From NCBI RefSeq assembly GCF_019904175.1, contig NZ_CP061913.1:1364001-1428000 (forward strand): 64,000 nucleotides of DNA. Direction: 5' to 3'. The notes under the pieces were generated by a model. It searched no databases. It was not told where the DNA came from and saw nothing but the letters and a program-made list of their open reading frames with translations. The DNA is from Dactylosporangium vinaceum (GTDB lineage Bacteria; Actinomycetota; Actinomycetes; Mycobacteriales; Micromonosporaceae). The position numbers and the translations under genes were made by a program. This document shows positions 1 to 20,049 of the stretch, piece by piece (position 1 is the first letter of the stretch; the number at the start of each line of letters is the position of its first letter).

Positions 1-1
1 C

Positions 2-11423
<11,422 letters not shown>

Positions 11424-11427
<4 letters not shown>

Positions 11428-11612
11428 CGAACCCGGATGAATACGTCGTCGTGCTCAACGACGAGGAGCAGTACTCGATCTGGCCCGCCGACGACGCCCT
11501 GCCCGCGGGGTGGCGCGCGGAGGGCATGCGGGGACCGAAGCAGGAGTGTCTGGAGCACATCGACGCGGTCTGGACCGACATGCGACCGGCCAGTCTCCGG
11601 GGGCGACAGTGA
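11424..11612 (+). CDS. MbtH-like protein
   Basis: A 62-residue MbtH-family chaperone that binds NRPS adenylation domains and helps them fold or adenylate. The family signature is visible: QYSIWP, PAGW, then CLEHID and WTDMRP near the C-terminus. It starts at a GTG overlapping the synthetase stop (GTGA), with AGGAG just upstream. The next gene overlaps it in the same way, so it belongs to the NRPS operon and probably serves the A domains encoded upstream. Confidence 0.95.
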
Positions 11613-11905
11613 CACCTGACGAGACAGCCGTCGCGCGGATCTGGACCGACCTCGGGCTGCGGCCGGCGACGGTCGAGGACGACTTCTTCGACCTGGGCGG
11701 CGAGTCGCTCGTGCTCGTCGGGTTCCTGGCCCGGGTGCAGGCGGAGATGGGCCTGGAGCTGCCGGTCGACGAGCTGTTCGACGAGGACCTCACGGTCGCG
11801 GCGGCGGCCCGGGCGATCGAGCGGACCCGGCTCGCCGCGGCCATGGCCGAGCTCGACGGGATGAGCGACGCCGAGGTGGCCGCGCTGCTGAGCCGGGCCG
11901 AGTGA
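11609..11905 (+). CDS. Free-standing peptidyl/acyl carrier protein
   Basis: A 98-residue carrier protein. The phosphopantetheine site is GGESL (Ser at about residue 36), preceded by the DDFFDL motif typical of PCP domains. The C-terminal tail ending in DAEVAALL resembles the end of the upstream synthetase, which suggests duplication of its terminal PCP. It starts at a GTG overlapping the MbtH stop. A discrete carrier next to E1/E2 dehydrogenase genes, and a synthetase module without an A domain, make it a candidate for holding a trans-supplied acyl or aminoacyl unit. The partner is inferred; the fold and Ser site are clear. Confidence 0.9.
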   Translation: MTPDETAVARIWTDLGLRPATVEDDFFDLGGESLVLVGFLARVQAEMGLELPVDELFDEDLTVAAAARAIERTRLAAAMAELDGMSDAEVAALLSRAE

Positions 11906-11906
11906 C

Positions 11907-12962
11907 ATGCGGGTCATGCTCGCCCAGAACATGCCGTACCGGCCCGGCCACGGCGGCGCCACGAAGTCCAACCGGCTGCTGCTGGAGGAGCTGGCCGCGC
12001 GCGGGCACAGCTGTGTCGCGGTGACCCGCGGCGAGCCGGGCGTGCGCACCATCGCCGGCGTCGAGGTGTTCGCGGAGGCCGGGCCCCGCCTGCCGCGGCT
12101 GGTGCGCGAGGTCGCCGGGGCGCGGGAGCCGGACTGGGTGCTCGTGCCCTCGGACGACCCGGGGCTGATGGTGCTCGGGTCGGCGCTGCGGGCGGCCCCG
12201 GAGCGGGTGGTGTACCTGGTGCACACCCTGCAGCAGCTGCCGTTCGGGCCGCGCACGTTCTACCCGAGCGGGTCCGGCCGTCGCCTGGTGGCGCGGTGCC
12301 GGGGGCTCGTGTCAGTGAGCCAGGCCGCGCGGGACTACGTGCGCGAGCACGGCGACCTCGATTCGACGGTGCTGTATCCGCACGTCTACGGCAGCCCCCC
12401 GTTTCCGGAGCTGGCGGACAGGTCCGGGCCGGTCACCATGGTCAACCCGTGCGGGTTCAAGGGGCTGCCGATCCTGCTCGGCCTGGCTGACGCCCGGCCC
12501 GATCTGCGCTTCCGGGCCGTGCCCACGTGGGGCGGCGTGGCACCCGAACTCGCCACCCGGCCCAACATCGAGATCGTCCCGGCCGCGGAGGACATCACCG
12601 AGGTGCTGCGGGGCAGCCGGGCGCTGCTGATGCCGTCCCTGTGGGACGAGACGTTCGGCTACACGGCGGTGGAGGCGATGCTGCACGGCATCCCGGTGCT
12701 GGCCGCTGACGTGGGCGGGCTGCGCGAGGCCATGCTCGGCGTGCCGCACCTGCTGCCGGTCAACCCGATCGTGGCCTATGAGCCGCAGCGCCCGGGGGAG
12801 GCGTATCCGCGGCCGGCGGTACCCCCGCAGCAGCTCGGGCCTTGGCTCGATGCTCTCGACCGCGTCGATGCCGCCCTGTCCGCCCGGGCCCGTGCGGCCG
12901 CGACGGCGTTCGTGGCCCGGATCGATCCCGGGGCGCTCGAGAAGTACCTGGTGAACCTGTGA
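11907..12962 (+). CDS. GT4-type glycosyltransferase
   Basis: A 351-residue GT-B enzyme. The N-terminus has a glycine-rich acceptor loop (PGHGGATKSN), and the C-terminal nucleotide-sugar site has the GT4 signature ETFGYTAVEAMLHGIPV, with the E-x7-E pattern, followed by DVGGLREA. The ATG lies two bases after the carrier-protein stop, inside the operon, so it probably glycosylates the peptide or an intermediate. Sugar donor and acceptor cannot be read from the sequence. No signal peptide or membrane segment is seen, so it is cytosolic. Confidence 0.85.
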   Translation: MRVMLAQNMPYRPGHGGATKSNRLLLEELAARGHSCVAVTRGEPGVRTIAGVEVFAEAGPRLPRLVREVAGAREPDWVLVPSDDPGLMVLGSALRAAPERVVYLVHTLQQLPFGPRTFYPSGSGRRLVARCRGLVSVSQAARDYVREHGDLDSTVLYPHVYGSPPFPELADRSGPVTMVNPCGFKGLPILLGLADARPDLRFRAVPTWGGVAPELATRPNIEIVPAAEDITEVLRGSRALLMPSLWDETFGYTAVEAMLHGIPVLAADVGGLREAMLGVPHLLPVNPIVAYEPQRPGEAYPRPAVPPQQLGPWLDALDRVDAALSARARAAATAFVARIDPGALEKYLVNL

Positions 12963-13834
12963 GCGACGACCTCCGGATGCTGCTGCTGATCCGGCACTTC
13001 GAGCGTGCGCTGCTTGACCTCTTCGCGCAGGGGCTGCTGCACGGCACCACGCACACGTGCCTCGGGCAGGAGCCGGTGCCCGTCGCGCTCATGCCGCTGC
13101 TCGACGCCGACGACTTCGTGTTCAGCAACCACCGCGGGCACGGGCACTACCTCGCCCGGTTCGACGACCCGGCCGGCCTGCTCGCCGAGATCATGGGGCG
13201 GGACGGCGCCGTGTGCAACGGCGTCGGCGGCAGCCAGCACCTGCGGCGCGGCCGCTACCTGTCAACGGGCGTGCAGGGGGAGAGCCTGCCCCTGGCCGCC
13301 GGGGCCGCACTGCACCTGGCCCGGTCGGAGCCGGGCCGTCTGGCCTGTGCATTGATCGGCGACGGTACCTGGGGCGAGGGCGCGGTGTACGAGACGCTGA
13401 ACCTCGCCGCGCTGTGGCGCCTGCCGCTGCTCGTCGCCGTGGAGCACAACGGCATCGCCCAGAGCACCCCGTCGGCGGAGGCGATGGCCGGCACGATCGC
13501 CGGCCGGGCCGCCGCGTTCGGCATCGCGCACGTGAGCGTCTCCCTCACCGGGGGTGATGCCGAGGGTGACGTCGCCGCCGCGCGGGCGATGCTCGAGGAG
13601 CCGCTCAAGCACGTCCGTGACGGCGCCGGCCCGCTCGTCGTCGAGTTCGCCACACACCGCCTCGGCCCGCACAGCAAGGGCGACGACACCCGTGCGGCCC
13701 ATGCGGTCGCGGAGCTGCCGGACTGGTACCCCCGCCATGCCGGCTCGGCCCTTGATCGGCAGCAGCGGGACCGGGTCGCGGCCGTCGTCGCCGACGTCAC
13801 CGCTCGCCCGCCGTCCACCTGGGACCCCCGATGA
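12959..13834 (+). CDS. 2-oxoacid dehydrogenase E1 component, alpha subunit
   Basis: A 291-residue thiamine-diphosphate protein of the pyruvate/acetoin dehydrogenase E1-alpha family. The cofactor motif begins with GDGTWGEGA near residue 134 and ends at the EHN segment near 162. HRGHGHY and GVGGSQH segments match E1-alpha. The chosen GTG overlaps the glycosyltransferase stop (GTGA), which excludes a longer upstream reading. The length is shorter than the 320-370 residues usual in primary metabolism. It is coupled to the beta subunit by ATGA overlap. In this operon it probably decarboxylates a 2-oxoacid or takes a two-carbon unit from a ketose for the peptide pathway (inference). Confidence 0.9.
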   Translation: MSDDLRMLLLIRHFERALLDLFAQGLLHGTTHTCLGQEPVPVALMPLLDADDFVFSNHRGHGHYLARFDDPAGLLAEIMGRDGAVCNGVGGSQHLRRGRYLSTGVQGESLPLAAGAALHLARSEPGRLACALIGDGTWGEGAVYETLNLAALWRLPLLVAVEHNGIAQSTPSAEAMAGTIAGRAAAFGIAHVSVSLTGGDAEGDVAAARAMLEEPLKHVRDGAGPLVVEFATHRLGPHSKGDDTRAAHAVAELPDWYPRHAGSALDRQQRDRVAAVVADVTARPPSTWDPR

Positions 13835-14772
13835 CCGCGCGCGTGGCCGACGCCCTCAACGCCGCCCTGGGCACGCTGCTGGCCGAGGATCCGACCCTGT
13901 ATCTGCTGGGCGAGGACATCACCGACCCCTACGGCGGCGCGTTCAAGGTCACCCGCGGCCTCTCCACCCGCTTCCCCGACCGCGTGCTCGGCACCCCGAT
14001 CAGCGAGTCGGCGATCGTCGGCGTCGCCAACGGGCTGGCCCTGGCCGGCGACAAGGCGATAGTCGAGATCATGTTCGCCGACTTCGCACTGCTCGCCTTC
14101 GATCAGATCGTCAACGTGGCGGCCAAGTCGACGGCGATGTTCGGCCGCCCGGTCCCGATGCCGCTGATCGTCCGCTGCCCCACCGGCGGCAACCGCGGCT
14201 ACGGCCCCACGCACAGCCAGAGCCCGCAGAAGCACTTCCTCGGCGTGCCCGGCCTCGACGTCCACGAGCTGAGCCCGTTCCACTCACCGCTGCCCGCGCT
14301 GCGGTCGATGCTCGGCTCCGGCCGCCCGGCGGTGCTGTTCGAGGACAAGGTGCTCTACGGCCGCCCGCTCGGCGTGCCCAGGCTGTTCGCGCTCCGGGAG
14401 GACACCGTGGTCATCGACGGCGCACCGTGCGACGACTACCTCATCGTCGCCCCGGGCGGCCTGGCCCACCGCGCGCTGGAGGCGATGGAGACGCTGCTGC
14501 GGCGTTACGAGCTGTGCGGCGCCCTGCACGTGCCGACCCGGCTCTACCCCTGGGACCCGGCCCCCGTCCTGCGCCACCCGGCCCGGCGGATCCTGGTCGT
14601 CGACGACGGGCCGCCGGGCGCGTCCTGGGCCACCGAGGTCGCCTATCGACTGCGGGACTGCGGCCGGCCGGTGCGGGTGCTGCACGCGGCCGACACCGTG
14701 GTGCCGACCGCGGCCCATCTGGAGCGCTCGGTGCTCGTCCAGGCCGCGACGATCGTGGGAGCGTTGAGGTGA
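13831..14772 (+). CDS. 2-oxoacid dehydrogenase E1 component, beta subunit
   Basis: A 313-residue transketolase-like beta subunit. The opening ARVADALNAALG, the GEDI segment, TPISESAIVGVANGLAL and EIMFADF match pyruvate/acetoin dehydrogenase E1-beta. Together with the alpha subunit it would form the ThDP active site and pass an acyl group to the lipoyl arm of the downstream E2. The start overlaps the alpha stop (ATGA) and the E2 GTG overlaps this stop, so all three are translated as a block. The 2-oxoacid substrate cannot be told from sequence. Confidence 0.9.
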   Translation: MTARVADALNAALGTLLAEDPTLYLLGEDITDPYGGAFKVTRGLSTRFPDRVLGTPISESAIVGVANGLALAGDKAIVEIMFADFALLAFDQIVNVAAKSTAMFGRPVPMPLIVRCPTGGNRGYGPTHSQSPQKHFLGVPGLDVHELSPFHSPLPALRSMLGSGRPAVLFEDKVLYGRPLGVPRLFALREDTVVIDGAPCDDYLIVAPGGLAHRALEAMETLLRRYELCGALHVPTRLYPWDPAPVLRHPARRILVVDDGPPGASWATEVAYRLRDCGRPVRVLHAADTVVPTAAHLERSVLVQAATIVGALR

Positions 14773-15875
14773 CCGAGATCCGGGTGCCGAAGCTGAACAA
14801 CAACGACACCGAGTACACGCTCATCGAGTGGATCGCCGCGCCGGGGTCGCTGGTCCGGGCGGGCGATCCGGTCGCGACGGTGGAGACGTCGAAGGCGGCC
14901 GAGGAGTTGCCGAGCGCGGGGGAGGGGTACCTCCGTCAGCTTCTGCCGGTGGGCTCGTCGTGCGCGGTGGGAGCGGTGATCGGGCTCCTGGAGAGTTCTC
15001 CTGCCCTTGCTTCGGCGGCCCTCACTTCTCCGGCACCCGCTTCTTCGATACTTGCCTCGCCGGCACCCGCTCCTTCTGCCTCTGCTTCCCCCGCCTCTGC
15101 TTCTCGCTCTTCCGCTTCTCGTGCAACCGACATTTCGAATATGTCGGATATTGTGATCACCGAACCGGCGCTGCGGGTCATGGCCGAGCGTGGCATCTCA
15201 CGGGCTGACGTGGAGGCGCTCGGGCGCAAGGTGATCCGGGTGGCCGACCTCGAAGCGCCGCCCGCCGATGAGCGGCTGCCGGCCGTCCAGCGGGCGGTCG
15301 CCGCGGTCGTGACGGAGTCGCTGGCGATCCCGCAGGCGTACGTGGCGCTGCGGGTGCCGGCGGACCCTGCTGTGGGGCGGGAACTTTCCCGGAAGTACCA
15401 CCGGATGATCGGTCTTGTGGAGCTGACCGTCGCGGCCATCGGTGCGGTCGCGGCCGAGCATCCGGACTGCTTCGCGGCGTTCGTCCCACCGGACCGGGTG
15501 CGCCGCCACACCGCTGTCGACGTCGGCGTCACTGTCGACGTCGGGCGCGGCCTGCACGTGCCGGTCATCCGCGACGTGCCGGCCCTGTCGGTGGCCGACA
15601 TCGCGGGCCGCCTGATGGAGCTGCGCACGACCGCCCTGCGCGGCCAGTTCCGCCCGGCCGACCTGGACGCGCCGGCCATCCTGCTGGCCCTGCACACCGA
15701 CCCCGACGTGACAGCCGCGGTACCCCTGGTCCTGCCGGGCACGACGTGCGCCGTCTCGCTCACGGCCCGGGTCGGCGGCCACGTGGCGCTGGGGCTGGCG
15801 TACGACCACCGGGTGATCAACGGCCGCGGCGCCACGCTGTTCCTCAAGGCGGTGGCCGCCCGCCTGGCGTCATAG
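14769..15875 (+). CDS. 2-oxoacid dehydrogenase E2 acyltransferase
   Basis: A 368-residue dihydrolipoamide acyltransferase. The N-terminal lipoyl domain carries the lipoylated Lys in ETSKAAEE (Lys42). A Ser/Ala/Pro linker follows, then a peripheral-subunit-binding segment (EPALRVMAERGI) and a shortened catalytic domain with DHRVING (His347), the family active site DHRxxxG. It would carry an acyl group from E1 and transfer it to CoA or, in this setting, possibly to a carrier-protein thiol. No E3 (dihydrolipoamide dehydrogenase) gene is nearby. The linker at about 14990-15122 uses unusual TCT/GCT/CTT codons for this genome. Confidence 0.9.
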   Translation: MTEIRVPKLNNNDTEYTLIEWIAAPGSLVRAGDPVATVETSKAAEELPSAGEGYLRQLLPVGSSCAVGAVIGLLESSPALASAALTSPAPASSILASPAPAPSASASPASASRSSASRATDISNMSDIVITEPALRVMAERGISRADVEALGRKVIRVADLEAPPADERLPAVQRAVAAVVTESLAIPQAYVALRVPADPAVGRELSRKYHRMIGLVELTVAAIGAVAAEHPDCFAAFVPPDRVRRHTAVDVGVTVDVGRGLHVPVIRDVPALSVADIAGRLMELRTTALRGQFRPADLDAPAILLALHTDPDVTAAVPLVLPGTTCAVSLTARVGGHVALGLAYDHRVINGRGATLFLKAVAARLAS

Positions 15876-15885
15876 CCTGGTGGTC

Positions 15886-16941
15886 ATGACTGGAAAGAAC
15901 AGGGCGATCGTCTACTCCGAGTTCGGCGACGCCGGCGTGCTGCGCGAGGCCGAACGGGACATCGTCGAGCCGGGCCCGGGCGAGGTCCGCGTCCGCGTCG
16001 TCGTGTCCGGCGTCAACCCGACCGACTGGAAGACCCGCACCGGCGCCACCGCCATGGCCCCCGTGGCCGACGAGGGCCAGGTCCCCAACCAGGACGGCGC
16101 CGGCGTGATCGACGCCGTGGGCCCCGGCGTGACGGGCCTGCGCACCGGCGACCGGGTCTGGCTGATCATGGCCGCCTACCAGCGCCCGGCGAGCGGCACC
16201 GCCCAGGAGTACACGGTCGTCCCGGCCGACCGCGCGGTGCCCCTGCCGGACGGCGTGGGGTTCGAGGCCGGCGCGAGCCTGGGCGTCCCCGCGATGACCG
16301 CCCACCGCGCCCTGACCGTCCACGAGGGCGCGCCGCCCCGCCTGGCCCCCGGCGCCCTGGCCGGCCTCAACGTCCTCGTCGCGGGCGGCGCGGGCGCCGT
16401 GGGCAACGCCGCCATCCAGCTCGCGGTCTGGGCCGGCGCGACGGTGGCGGCCACCGTGAGCGGCCCGGAGAAGGCCGACCTGGCCCGGCGGGCCGGCGCC
16501 CACCACGTCGTGAACTACCGCGACGAGGACGCCGCCGCCCAACTCCGCAGCGCCGTCCCCGCCGGCATCGACGTGGTGGTCGAGGTGGCCGCCGCCCACA
16601 ATGCCGAACTGAACCTGTCGGTACTGCGCCCGGGCGGGACCATCGCGATCTACGCCAACGACAGCTCAGGCGGCCCGCTCGCCGTCGACGTCCGCCGCAA
16701 CATGGTGCTGAACGCGCGCTACCAGTTCGTCCTGCTCTACACCGTCCCGCGCCCGGCCCTGGCCGGAGCCGCCACCGCCGTGAACGCCGCCCTGACCGAC
16801 GGCGCCCTGCGCTTCGGCCCGGAGGCCGGCATCCCGCTGCACGAGTACCCCCTGGCCGCCACGGCCGCCGCCCACGCCGCCGTCGAGTCCGGCACGGTCG
16901 GCAAGGTCCTGATCCGAGTGGCCGACAGCCGGAACGAGTAG
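15886..16941 (+). CDS. MDR-family NADPH:quinone-like oxidoreductase
   Basis: A 351-residue medium-chain dehydrogenase/reductase of the zinc-independent quinone oxidoreductase type. It has the N-terminal GroES-like segment (GVNPTDWKTRTG) and a Rossmann motif AGGAGAVGNAA near residue 166. The catalytic-zinc Cys/His set of alcohol dehydrogenases is absent. ATG 15886 was chosen; an in-frame GTG at 15880 is also possible. It follows the E2 gene by only ten bases and is the last gene before a hairpin, so it probably shares the operon. It may tailor the peptide or detoxify a reactive enone or quinone (inference). Confidence 0.85.
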   Translation: MTGKNRAIVYSEFGDAGVLREAERDIVEPGPGEVRVRVVVSGVNPTDWKTRTGATAMAPVADEGQVPNQDGAGVIDAVGPGVTGLRTGDRVWLIMAAYQRPASGTAQEYTVVPADRAVPLPDGVGFEAGASLGVPAMTAHRALTVHEGAPPRLAPGALAGLNVLVAGGAGAVGNAAIQLAVWAGATVAATVSGPEKADLARRAGAHHVVNYRDEDAAAQLRSAVPAGIDVVVEVAAAHNAELNLSVLRPGGTIAIYANDSSGGPLAVDVRRNMVLNARYQFVLLYTVPRPALAGAATAVNAALTDGALRFGPEAGIPLHEYPLAATAAAHAAVESGTVGKVLIRVADSRNE

Positions 16942-16949
16942 GGCGTTCG

Positions 16950-16993
16950 GCCGATATCTGGAGTTTCTGCCGGGCCATCGTTCAGATATCGGC
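16950..16993 (+). terminator. Hairpin closing the NRPS operon
   Basis: Perfect 11-bp inverted repeat, GCCGATATCTG at 16950-16960 and CAGATATCGGC at 16983-16993, with a 22-base loop. It starts nine bases after the oxidoreductase stop. There is no T-run, which is common for actinobacterial terminators; a repressor operator is an alternative. Confidence 0.5.
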
Positions 16994-17263
16994 GAAGCAC
17001 GATGTCATCCTGTCCCCGCGGAGCGCATAATCGGCAGGAGGGCGACGACGCCGGGCTGGGGGTGCGATCACTCGCGGAGCAGCGCATACGGAGATCATTA
17101 TCGGTATTGCGGGCGGTTGCTCACGCCTTCGAGGAAAGATCGAGGTCGGCGCTCCGGCAAGAACTAGTCGTGAGGGTCATGGTGGCACCTTGGTGGCGCC
17201 GTTCATAATCGTCAGCGAGTAACGTCTGCGGTTGGTCGCCGGTAGTGGATGGTGGGGCGTTCG
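16994..17263 (+). promoter_or_regulatory. Upstream region of the SCO2524-like operon
   Basis: Non-coding and richer in A+T than the flanks. It contains two near-identical 9-mers in direct repeat at 11-bp spacing (GGTGGCACC at 17181-17189, GGTGGCGCC at 17192-17200) and a -10-like CATAAT at 17204-17209. These could form a promoter/operator for the genes starting at 17264. No good -35 box is seen. A 68-codon frame at 17002-17208 lacks coding character. Confidence 0.3.
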
Positions 17264-19123
17264 ATGAAGGTTCATCCGCGGCAGGAGCTGTTGTCGATCT
17301 GGCGCGCCGTCGTGCGCAACTCATGGCGCAACGGCAAATGGAAGTGGGGCGGCCGGGAGAAATCCAACTCCATCAGCGACGCCGAACAACTCCTGTGCAT
17401 CCTGCTGCCGGCCACCCAGCTCGACGAGTTCCGGCTGGAGCGCCCCAACGAGACCGACAACGAGATGGCCGACATCCTCAAGCCGCTCGGAGGAGTCCTC
17501 GACATCCCACCCATCCTGGTGAAGCTGCTGAACGAGTACTTCACCACCTACCGGGACTCCAGCGGCGCACCCACGTTCTCAGGCGGCTCGTACTTCGTCG
17601 CCGAGTCGGGTGAGAAGCCCGTCCCCGAGCAGTTGTCACTGCCGATCGTGGACTCGTACGCCATCTCAATGGTCCTGTCACTCGCCGCCCTCGGTTTCGC
17701 GCGCGTCTACCGCTCGTCCGCGCAGCGCAGCGAGACGTTGGACGACCTCGATAGACTGGAGCAACTTGCATCGACCCGGCTGAGTGCGGCAATGGTCGGG
17801 CTCCTGCGCAGTTTCTCGGTGAACGTCTTCGCGTACGAATCGGAGGACGGCGAGAATCTGGTCAAGACCCTCAATCAGGAGGGCATCGCCCCGAGCCGGC
17901 TGGTCGAGCGGCTGCGCCGCGAACTTCGCGAGACGCTGGCCAGCTTCAACAACACGGTCCTGATCGGCTCCGGCCGCCGTTCACTCGAGGAGCTCACCCT
18001 TCCCGACCGGCTCTTCGAGTGCGGTTGGTCGTGGGGGGTCGTCGAAGGCGCACCGGATATCGAGGTGGACGACCAGAAACTCGAGGCGAAGATCGGCGAG
18101 CAGCCGAAAGGCTATGCGCTTGACAAGCCGTATCTCTACTTCACGGTGACGGCGCTCGACGCGATCGAGGATCTGCTGTCCGAACGTACCCGGACCCTGA
18201 GCCTGCTCAATGAGGAGCAGCAGCGTCTGGCCCAGGCCCTCCAGCTGCGCTACGACCTGACCCGGACCTACTGGGCAACTGTCGCGACCTTCGGCGCCGG
18301 CCGCTGGCCGCTGGAGGACATGCCTTGGAAGACGGTCGACGGCGTCGAGTCCATCTATTTCACGCTCCTCGTGACCTCGCTGGCCGTGAAGGGCTTCACC
18401 CGTGAGCGGGGCTCCGACGCCGAGCTCGTGCGGGTCGGCGCCGTGCTGGAGGACCTGGCCGAGCGCGCGCTCATCACGTCGCGGGCCGTCGCGGGCGATC
18501 CGATGCTCAACCTCCACGACCCCGGCGTCATGCTGCTGCTGGAGGGCGCGGAGGTGGGCGGAGGCCCGACACTGCGCTGGCCGATCACGGAGTTCGCGGC
18601 CCTGCTCATGCAGCGCACGCACGTCATCGCCCAGCTGCTGACGGACGGCGAGCGCCGCTCGGACCTGATCGGCCTGGCCGACCGGGTGTGGAGTCACATC
18701 AGCGCCCGCCGGCTGCGCGACGAGACGACGGGGCGTGGCCTGTGGGACCAGCCCTCGCTGGTGTTCCCCAGTATCAAGACCCTCTATGAGGACACCTCGT
18801 GGTACTACACCGAGCGTGTCGTGCTGGCGCTCATCGCCGCGGCCCGAACCGTGCAGCGGCCGACGCTGCGCAGCAACATGCTGCACGGATATGCGCTGGA
18901 GCTCGTCATCGAGGCCGAGCACCTGCTCGACAAGGAGTTGTTGGCCGGAGCGGTGGAGGGCAGGGGGCCGATGGGCCGTTCAGTACAGCGCATCCGGGCC
19001 GATCTCTCCCGCGCCCGGCGATACGCCGGTGAGCGGCCGGCCACGTCGACCGCGCTGGCGATCGAGGCGCTGCAGAAGCTCGACGAGCTGGCTGCCGCCC
19101 GTATGAATGTGGCCGAGGGCTGA
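17264..19123 (+). CDS. SCO2524 family protein (function unknown)
   Basis: A 619-residue, mostly helical soluble protein without signal peptide or obvious catalytic motif. The N-terminus (HPRQELLSIWRAV, then WKWGGR and NSISDAEQLLC) matches my recollection of the actinobacterial SCO2524 family. ATG 17264 fits that N-terminus; an in-frame ATG at 17249 would add five residues. It heads a tight three-gene run: the P-loop gene begins three bases after its stop and the third gene overlaps the second. Family role is unknown. The conserved grouping with a variant P-loop ATPase suggests a complex (inference). The assignment rests on recalled family resemblance and gene order. Confidence 0.75.
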   Translation: MKVHPRQELLSIWRAVVRNSWRNGKWKWGGREKSNSISDAEQLLCILLPATQLDEFRLERPNETDNEMADILKPLGGVLDIPPILVKLLNEYFTTYRDSSGAPTFSGGSYFVAESGEKPVPEQLSLPIVDSYAISMVLSLAALGFARVYRSSAQRSETLDDLDRLEQLASTRLSAAMVGLLRSFSVNVFAYESEDGENLVKTLNQEGIAPSRLVERLRRELRETLASFNNTVLIGSGRRSLEELTLPDRLFECGWSWGVVEGAPDIEVDDQKLEAKIGEQPKGYALDKPYLYFTVTALDAIEDLLSERTRTLSLLNEEQQRLAQALQLRYDLTRTYWATVATFGAGRWPLEDMPWKTVDGVESIYFTLLVTSLAVKGFTRERGSDAELVRVGAVLEDLAERALITSRAVAGDPMLNLHDPGVMLLLEGAEVGGGPTLRWPITEFAALLMQRTHVIAQLLTDGERRSDLIGLADRVWSHISARRLRDETTGRGLWDQPSLVFPSIKTLYEDTSWYYTERVVLALIAAARTVQRPTLRSNMLHGYALELVIEAEHLLDKELLAGAVEGRGPMGRSVQRIRADLSRARRYAGERPATSTALAIEALQKLDELAAARMNVAEG

Positions 19124-19125
19124 CG

Positions 19126-20049
19126 ATGCTTGTCTTCGCGGCGTCGGACAAGGGCGGCACCGGCCGATCGGTGACGAGCAGCAATGTGGTGTACCGCAGC
19201 GCGCTCGACGGCAATGACGTGTGCTATTTGGACTTCGATTTCGGCTCGCCGACGGTCGGCGCGATATTCCAGATCACCTCGGTCGCGCGCGGGACGAAGG
19301 ACGGTGGTCTGCACAACTACCTGCTCGGCCGGAAGCCGGAGGCCCAGCGGCTGGACGTCTGGAACACCTCGGAGCGGACCATCCTGCGCGACCGTCCGGC
19401 CCGCGCCGGGCGCCTGCTGCTGTATCCCGGCGACGCCGGCATGGGCGAGTTCATGGCGGAGCACCGCGACTCCATCATCGATGCCTGCGTGAGGCTGTTC
19501 CTGCGGCTCGAAGAGGAGTTCGAGCTGACCCTCGTCGACCTCAGCGCCGGCCGGTCGTTCGCGACGGAGCTGGTCCTGGCGGCCACCGCCCGCCCCGAGC
19601 TGCAGAACGTCAAGCAGCGGTGGCTCGTCTTCCACCGCTGGACCAGTCAGCACGTGGTTGCCGCGTCCAGCCTGGTCTACGGGGCCGGCGGCATTCGGGA
19701 GACCGCGAAGAAGTACAACCATGACCCGGCCAAGATGACCGCCGGGCTGCGGTTCGTGCGAACCGCCGTCATCAACCCGGACTCCACCCACACCGAGGGC
19801 CTGACCCCGGCGCAGGACGCCTGGCTCAAGCGAACGCACCAGGACCTGCTGGAGTTGGCCGGCGCCAACCAGGTCGGCCGCAACGTCCTGCTCGGCGAGA
19901 TACCGCTCGATCCGGTCCTGCAGTGGCACGAGCAGCTCATCTCCGATGACGACGTCCTGGCCTCGGGCATCGCGCGGCAGGCCACGGCCGATGCGTTCGC
20001 CGAGTTGGCCCTGTCCCTGATGGACGACTCCCGCTGGAGGGAGTCATGA
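19126..20049 (+). CDS. SCO2523 family variant P-loop protein
   Basis: A 307-residue ParA/MinD-like protein. The deviant Walker A reads SDKGGTGRS (Lys9 to Ser15): the signature lysine of the MinD/ParA group is present, but the usual P-loop lysine before Ser/Thr is Arg. A Walker A' aspartate follows in CYLDFDFGSP, and a Walker-B-like LTLVDLSAG lies near residue 137. The protein may bind nucleotide and act as a switch or positioning factor rather than a fast ATPase (inference). It sits between the SCO2524-like and SCO2522-like genes and overlaps the latter by ATGA. Confidence 0.8.
   Translation: MLVFAASDKGGTGRSVTSSNVVYRSALDGNDVCYLDFDFGSPTVGAIFQITSVARGTKDGGLHNYLLGRKPEAQRLDVWNTSERTILRDRPARAGRLLLYPGDAGMGEFMAEHRDSIIDACVRLFLRLEEEFELTLVDLSAGRSFATELVLAATARPELQNVKQRWLVFHRWTSQHVVAASSLVYGAGGIRETAKKYNHDPAKMTAGLRFVRTAVINPDSTHTEGLTPAQDAWLKRTHQDLLELAGANQVGRNVLLGEIPLDPVLQWHEQLISDDDVLASGIARQATADAFAELALSLMDDSRWRES

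Noticed and set aside
17002..17208. 68-codon frame before the SCO2524-like gene
   Set aside because: No coding bias or ribosome site, and it overlaps a probable promoter.
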